Under the pieces are notes generated by a model. It saw only the letters and a list, made by a program, of their open reading frames with translations, had not been told where the DNA came from and did not search any database. Positions 5,381 to 8,400 of a DNA stretch of 8,400 nucleotides are shown in pieces (the stretch's first letter is position 1; the number at the start of each line of letters is the position of its first letter). The stretch covers positions 1-8,400 of the forward strand of contig DAOVZA010000065.1 of NCBI GenBank assembly GCA_030635405.1, written 5' to 3'. The DNA comes from Desulfocapsa sp. GTDB lineage: Bacteria; Desulfobacterota; Desulfobulbia; Desulfobulbales; Desulfocapsaceae. A program made the position numbers and the translations under genes.

Positions 5381-6595
5381 CTACAGGCTGTAACTAAGCT
5401 GAAAGTACACAATATCCTGTGAGGATTCGATGGTATGAGAAACCATGCCACCAGGAGTTGCTACATTACCCGTTACAGAATTCTCAAATCCACGTGTATA
5501 GGAAAGAGTGGATGCAAGATTAGGTGTCCACTGTTTTGAGACACCAAGAGAAAGGTGATGCTCGATTACAGCAATGGCACCAAGATTGTACTGAACATCT
5601 TCAGGATCAATACCGGTCTCACCATAATTGTATCCAGCTCTAAGAGTGATACATTCATTTAAAGCAAAATCCACACCAAGAGCGTAAACAATCTGGTCTT
5701 CCCAACCAAAAGCCATTTTTTCAACAACATTACCGGATGAGTCTGTCAGGTTAATGGTATCCATAACATTGGAGAACCCAACCCATTTAACATCAGCTTC
5801 AATGGTTAATTTTGGCATTGGGCTGAAAGCTACACCAAATGCTGCAGTTGCAGGGGAATCCATGTCGAAATTATATGTTCCTGGAACTGATGAAAAATTT
5901 GGCAGAAGGCCGTCTTTATCATGTGTACCGTGGAATTCATATTCTGAAACATCCATCTCTGATATAAAGGAAGCACCGAGCTGTAACTGTTCTGACACTT
6001 CATAGATAGCACCAATTGATGCACCGAATCCGAACTCACCAGTTTGAGGAAGTGCAAATTTAGCACTGCTCATAGCAAGTGTCTGATAACCAATCTGTAC
6101 TGATGCTCCAAGAGATAAATTATCCATGGGCTTGTAGGTAAATGTTGGTTGGAATTTTAACAGTCCTTTTGCTGTGACTACAGCTGTTCCTGCAGTGGGG
6201 GCAATGGTCTGCGCGAAATCTGTACCAAGTCCTGAAACACCGCCTGCTGCAACAGAGAAGTATGCTTTGTCGTTAATCTTGCTAACAAGACCAGCTCCTA
6301 AAGCGAAATAATTTTCTGAGTCACTATCTGTTGCCATTTTAGGATTCGCAATTGATCTCTCGGCGTGTAAAAGGGCTGGGCCTATATCAAAGGCGATTGT
6401 CTCGATACCTAATGCTCCAGCAGCCGCTGGATTGTACATAACACTTGCAGAATCAACTGGCGAAGCTACAACGGCACCACCTCGTGCCCATTGTTTTGCT
6501 GTGATACCAAGCATTTGATCTGCGTTGGTTGCCATTGACTGACCAGCAAACAACAGAGACATTGCACTCAACGATAAAATGATCTTCTTCTTCAT
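5381..6595 (-). CDS. FadL/OMPP1/TodX-family outer-membrane transport protein
   Basis: A 404-residue outer-membrane beta-barrel of the family that passes long-chain fatty acids, aromatic hydrocarbons and other hydrophobic compounds. Residues 1-22 are a signal peptide (MKKKIILSLSAMSLLFAGQ, cut near SMA/TNAD). The mature N-terminus shows the family's plug region: DQMLGITAKQWARGGAVVA, then SPVDSASVMYNPAAAGAL, with the YNPA motif. Repeated alternating strands follow (LSLGASVQIGYQ, QLQLGASFISEMD, LTIEADVKWVGF, ITLRAGYNYG), and the protein ends in the strand VYFQLSYSL, closing on the apolar Leu common near barrel C-termini. The length is typical. The start ATG has an AGGAGA ribosome site 6 bases upstream. 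The substrate cannot be read from sequence. It lies 69 bases after the 8-helix membrane gene, in the same direction, with a GC-rich hairpin in the gap. It may supply a hydrophobic substrate or be an unrelated passenger in the cluster. Confidence 0.93.
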   Translation of the reverse strand: MKKKIILSLSAMSLLFAGQSMATNADQMLGITAKQWARGGAVVASPVDSASVMYNPAAAGALGIETIAFDIGPALLHAERSIANPKMATDSDSENYFALGAGLVSKINDKAYFSVAAGGVSGLGTDFAQTIAPTAGTAVVTAKGLLKFQPTFTYKPMDNLSLGASVQIGYQTLAMSSAKFALPQTGEFGFGASIGAIYEVSEQLQLGASFISEMDVSEYEFHGTHDKDGLLPNFSSVPGTYNFDMDSPATAAFGVAFSPMPKLTIEADVKWVGFSNVMDTINLTDSSGNVVEKMAFGWEDQIVYALGVDFALNECITLRAGYNYGETGIDPEDVQYNLGAIAVIEHHLSLGVSKQWTPNLASTLSYTRGFENSVTGNVATPGGMVSHTIESSQDIVYFQLSYSL

Positions 6596-6619
6596 CTGAT
6601 TTCTCCTAGGATAATATTT

Positions 6620-6658
6620 TCGGCGGTAGATGCTCCTCCCAGAACATTTTACCGCCGA
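6620..6658 (-). other. GC-rich intergenic hairpin before the FadL-type gene
   Basis: A 9-base perfect stem, TCGGCGGTA/TACCGCCGA as read on the minus strand (arms 6650-6658 and 6620-6628), has a 21-base loop. It is far more GC-rich than its surroundings. The sequence after it on the minus strand is A-rich (AAAATATT), not T-rich, so it is not an intrinsic terminator. It lies 7 bases after the stop of the 8-helix membrane gene. An mRNA stability or processing element within an operon fits best. Confidence 0.55.
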
Positions 6659-6664
6659 GTCTAT

Positions 6665-7711
6665 TTATGCTGCTGCTTCTTCAGTTTCTTCCACTAATGG
6701 GAAGAACTGTTTTCTGAAAATTGGAGTCACGAACATTGCAAATAATGCAAGAGACATCATTCCGCCAACTCCCCATTCGAAGGAATTTCGAACGAAGTAG
6801 CCATTAAAGCCAGCTATTGCAGTTGCGAGTGAAACCGAAATAACCATGTAGTAAGCCCATGGGCGTCTCAGCCACAAAAATGGCACGGCAAGAACGATCA
6901 GATATGATGCTGCATAGTTCAAATAACCACCAAGAAGAAGAACCAGGGTGTTAGGGTCATAAACAGGTACTGCGTTTGTTACCAATTCACCGGCGTTGAT
7001 CTGTGCCTGAGAAATTTTGGTCAATTTGAGTGCTTCATAATGATCCAGGTTGGTAAAGAAGTTACCCAGCGGTGTTAATGCTGATGGTGGATCAATTGTC
7101 AGAAACTCTGGAATAAAAATGAAATAACGAACTCCGTGCTGCGCGTTCATGAATACCATACCAGCAACTATACCGAGAAAGGTATAAGGGATGAAACGGA
7201 TTAATTTCTGTTTCATTGTTTCCTTATCGGCAAACAAGAAGACATAATAGAATGCTAAGCCAAAAACCAGGGTCCAAAAAACTGGTGGAAGCAGAGACAG
7301 ACCTTCTGGTGGAGGCAATATTCCTGCGACCGGACCTTGAGAATAATCAGCTACAACAAGAACCATCCATGGGATGAGCATTGTCATACCTGAAACAGCA
7401 GCAACCGCCATCATTCCCATAGCTGTTGCTCTTGCCCATTCTTTTCCCTTCCAGATAGCAGGGGCTATACAAATAGACAGGGCTCCACAGAGAGCAAGAA
7501 CTACCATCCAGATACCATAGGTAGAACTTAAGATTGGTACTGCTGTATAAAAATCTGGATCAAATGGAATCAATCTTTCCATTACATTTTCCAGAGCAAT
7601 TTTTAGAGTACGCATTGCCTGTTCGGGAAACACATAAATCATCATTAAGCCACCGATAACCGCTGTGACCGCCATGATCTTCCGTTGAAGTTCACTTGAA
7701 TTACTTTCCAT
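6665..7711 (-). CDS. 8-helix integral membrane protein of unknown function
   Basis: A 348-residue protein I do not recognise. Predicted membrane helices lie at about 11-29, 62-83, 94-121, 140-161, 172-190, 256-280, 284-304 and 313-333. Two large loops stand out: residues 30-61 (with MERLIPFDPDFY) and a ~65-residue stretch at 191-255. The latter holds QHGVRYFIFIPEF, PPSALTPLGNFF, TNLDHYEALKL and PVYDPN, and may be a soluble-facing binding segment. His192 and His224 lie in it; there is no CXXCH and no obvious metal motif. The tail is acidic (EETEEAAA). The start is supported by AGGAGG 5 bases before the ATG. Sitting between a haem O synthase and an oxidase-like cluster, it could be an accessory subunit or a cofactor/quinone-related factor, but this rests on context alone. 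Confidence 0.85.
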   Translation of the reverse strand: MESNSSELQRKIMAVTAVIGGLMMIYVFPEQAMRTLKIALENVMERLIPFDPDFYTAVPILSSTYGIWMVVLALCGALSICIAPAIWKGKEWARATAMGMMAVAAVSGMTMLIPWMVLVVADYSQGPVAGILPPPEGLSLLPPVFWTLVFGLAFYYVFLFADKETMKQKLIRFIPYTFLGIVAGMVFMNAQHGVRYFIFIPEFLTIDPPSALTPLGNFFTNLDHYEALKLTKISQAQINAGELVTNAVPVYDPNTLVLLLGGYLNYAASYLIVLAVPFLWLRRPWAYYMVISVSLATAIAGFNGYFVRNSFEWGVGGMMSLALFAMFVTPIFRKQFFPLVEETEEAAA

Positions 7712-7746
7712 CTAATCCTCCTGTTAACATTGTTCTGCTATTATAA

Positions 7747-7764
7747 CTCCATCACATGATGGAG
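7747..7764 (-). other. Short intergenic inverted repeat after the haem O synthase gene
   Basis: CTCCATCA and TGATGGAG form 8-base perfect arms around a 2-base centre, 10 bases past the haem O synthase stop and 35 bases before the next start. No T-run follows on the minus strand. It may be a weak attenuator or processing hairpin, or a protein-binding dyad. The downstream gene has its own strong ribosome site, so read-through is likely. Confidence 0.45.
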
Positions 7765-7774
7765 CGAATTGATT

Positions 7775-8400
7775 CTATAAAACTCCGAAGGTCATAATTG
7801 CCATGGAGCCGACCATATAAAGTGATGCACACTTAAACAGTCTGAAGTTGACTTTTTCTGATGGCTTGTAGGCTGAGTACAGAGACAGGGCGATGATACC
7901 CATTGCCATAACGGAAATCAGTCTGAGGTATCCCCAGGATAGTCCAATGGCACTAGCGCCAATGCCTATTGATAATGCGGCACATATGCTTGAGACAGCT
8001 ATAATGATTCTGGTTGTATTTGGACCGTATTTATCAGAGAAGGTTGGGATTTTGGCACGGTTGTAATCTGCCTGATTCTTGATATTGAAAGTAAGGATGT
8101 GAGTAGGGATCCACAGGAGAATTGAAAGGGCGAATAACACGCCGATTGCATCAATCTCACCAATGGCAAGAACTCTACCTGCAAGGATTGGCATACCACC
8201 ACAAATACCACCCCAGACGATGGACCAGGCGGTGCGACGTTTTAGCCACATGGAGTAAACAACCACATCAATAAAGAGACCTGCAGCAACAACAGCGCCG
8301 TAGAGAGGTGCGACATAAAAAGCCCAACCTATACCAATGACTGATGTAAGCAGACCAACAATCAATGCTTCAGTTGGATTAATTTCTCCTGTTACCAGGG
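7775..8400 (-). CDS. ctaB: Haem O synthase (protohaem IX farnesyltransferase), partial at 5' end
   Basis: A UbiA-superfamily inner-membrane prenyltransferase that adds a farnesyl group to protohaem to make haem O, used in haem-copper oxidases directly or as a haem A precursor. About 207 C-terminal residues are present; the reading frame is open to position 8400. The TTG at 8365 is not the true start, because the upstream codons (VTGEINPTEAL) match the conserved I-x-P-x-x-AL segment. Other signatures are LKRRT followed by GG-x-x-GG-x-P-x-x-xG, the WIPTHILTF segment that replaces the usual W-x-x-PHF, and the second Asp-rich loop DYNRAKIPTF. The first Asp motif (N-x-x-x-D-x-x-x-D) would lie outside the window. 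About six membrane helices remain visible. It heads the visible part of the gene run that ends with the oxidase-like fusion, suggesting haem O supply to that protein. Confidence 0.93.
   Translation of the reverse strand, partial: LVTGEINPTEALIVGLLTSVIGIGWAFYVAPLYGAVVAAGLFIDVVVYSMWLKRRTAWSIVWGGICGGMPILAGRVLAIGEIDAIGVLFALSILLWIPTHILTFNIKNQADYNRAKIPTFSDKYGPNTTRIIIAVSSICAALSIGIGASAIGLSWGYLRLISVMAMGIIALSLYSAYKPSEKVNFRLFKCASLYMVGSMAIMTFGVL

Noticed and set aside
5754..6066. Open frames on both strands within the FadL-type gene
   Set aside because: The FadL/OMPP1 frame is continuous and family-consistent; the others lack starts with ribosome sites and any recognisable protein features.
8363..8365. 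TTG as the start of the haem O synthase
   Set aside because: The frame continues upstream with conserved family residues (INPTEAL) to the window edge, so the gene is truncated by the window and not initiated here.
1588..8400. CRISPR array, tRNA, rRNA or insertion-sequence transposase
   Set aside because: No regularly spaced repeats, tRNA cloverleaf signals, rRNA-like blocks or transposase motifs were seen on either strand.

Overview
The window comes from an AT-leaning Gram-negative genome. Outer-membrane proteins (a FadL/OMPP1-family barrel and a probable porin start) and several secreted proteins show a two-membrane cell envelope. The mix of a haem O synthase, an OMPP1 protein, a type I isopentenyl-diphosphate isomerase and an oxidase-like membrane protein would fit a marine Desulfobacterota (deltaproteobacterial) anaerobe. 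That assignment is inference; the window has no rRNA or other marker. Every gene I can support lies on the minus strand, so transcription runs from high to low coordinates. No gene-free stretch exceeds 300 bases.

Region A (8400 to about 1515) is a run of six co-directional genes: a haem O synthase (5' end outside the window), an unrecognised 8-helix membrane protein, a FadL-type outer-membrane protein, a YtfJ-like periplasmic thioredoxin-fold protein, an IPP isomerase (idi), and a 790-residue membrane fusion. The gaps are 63 to 142 bases and several hold hairpins. The region ends in a strong intrinsic terminator at 1513-1562. An AT-rich candidate promoter precedes the fusion gene, so it may also be transcribed separately.

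The fusion protein is the most interesting object. Its first ~470 residues look like a 12-helix haem-copper oxidase / NO-reductase catalytic subunit, with His71 in helix 2 and a His-x-His in helix 10. It lacks an obvious His-His pair and the Glu or Tyr expected for the distal metal site, and has an extra His-x-His in helix 6. A signal-peptide-like helix then leads into a periplasmic formylglycine-generating-enzyme (FGE/SUMF1, NirV-like) domain that lacks the FGE active-site cysteines. A coherent reading, as inference, is that Idi supplies DMAPP for farnesyl diphosphate, the haem O synthase farnesylates protohaem, and the haem O goes into the unusual oxidase-like protein, with the 8-helix protein as a possible partner.

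Region B (1375 to 1) is separate: a small 4-helix membrane protein followed directly by a TetR-family regulator (13-base gap), then the start of a secreted coiled-coil protein that is probably a porin. A perfect 6+6 inverted repeat with a third half-site lies between tetR and the porin start and is a candidate TetR operator.

A 110-base element bounded by 28-base imperfect inverted repeats (4642-4751) sits between the ytfJ-like gene and idi. It looks like either a miniature inverted-repeat element or a large RNA hairpin.
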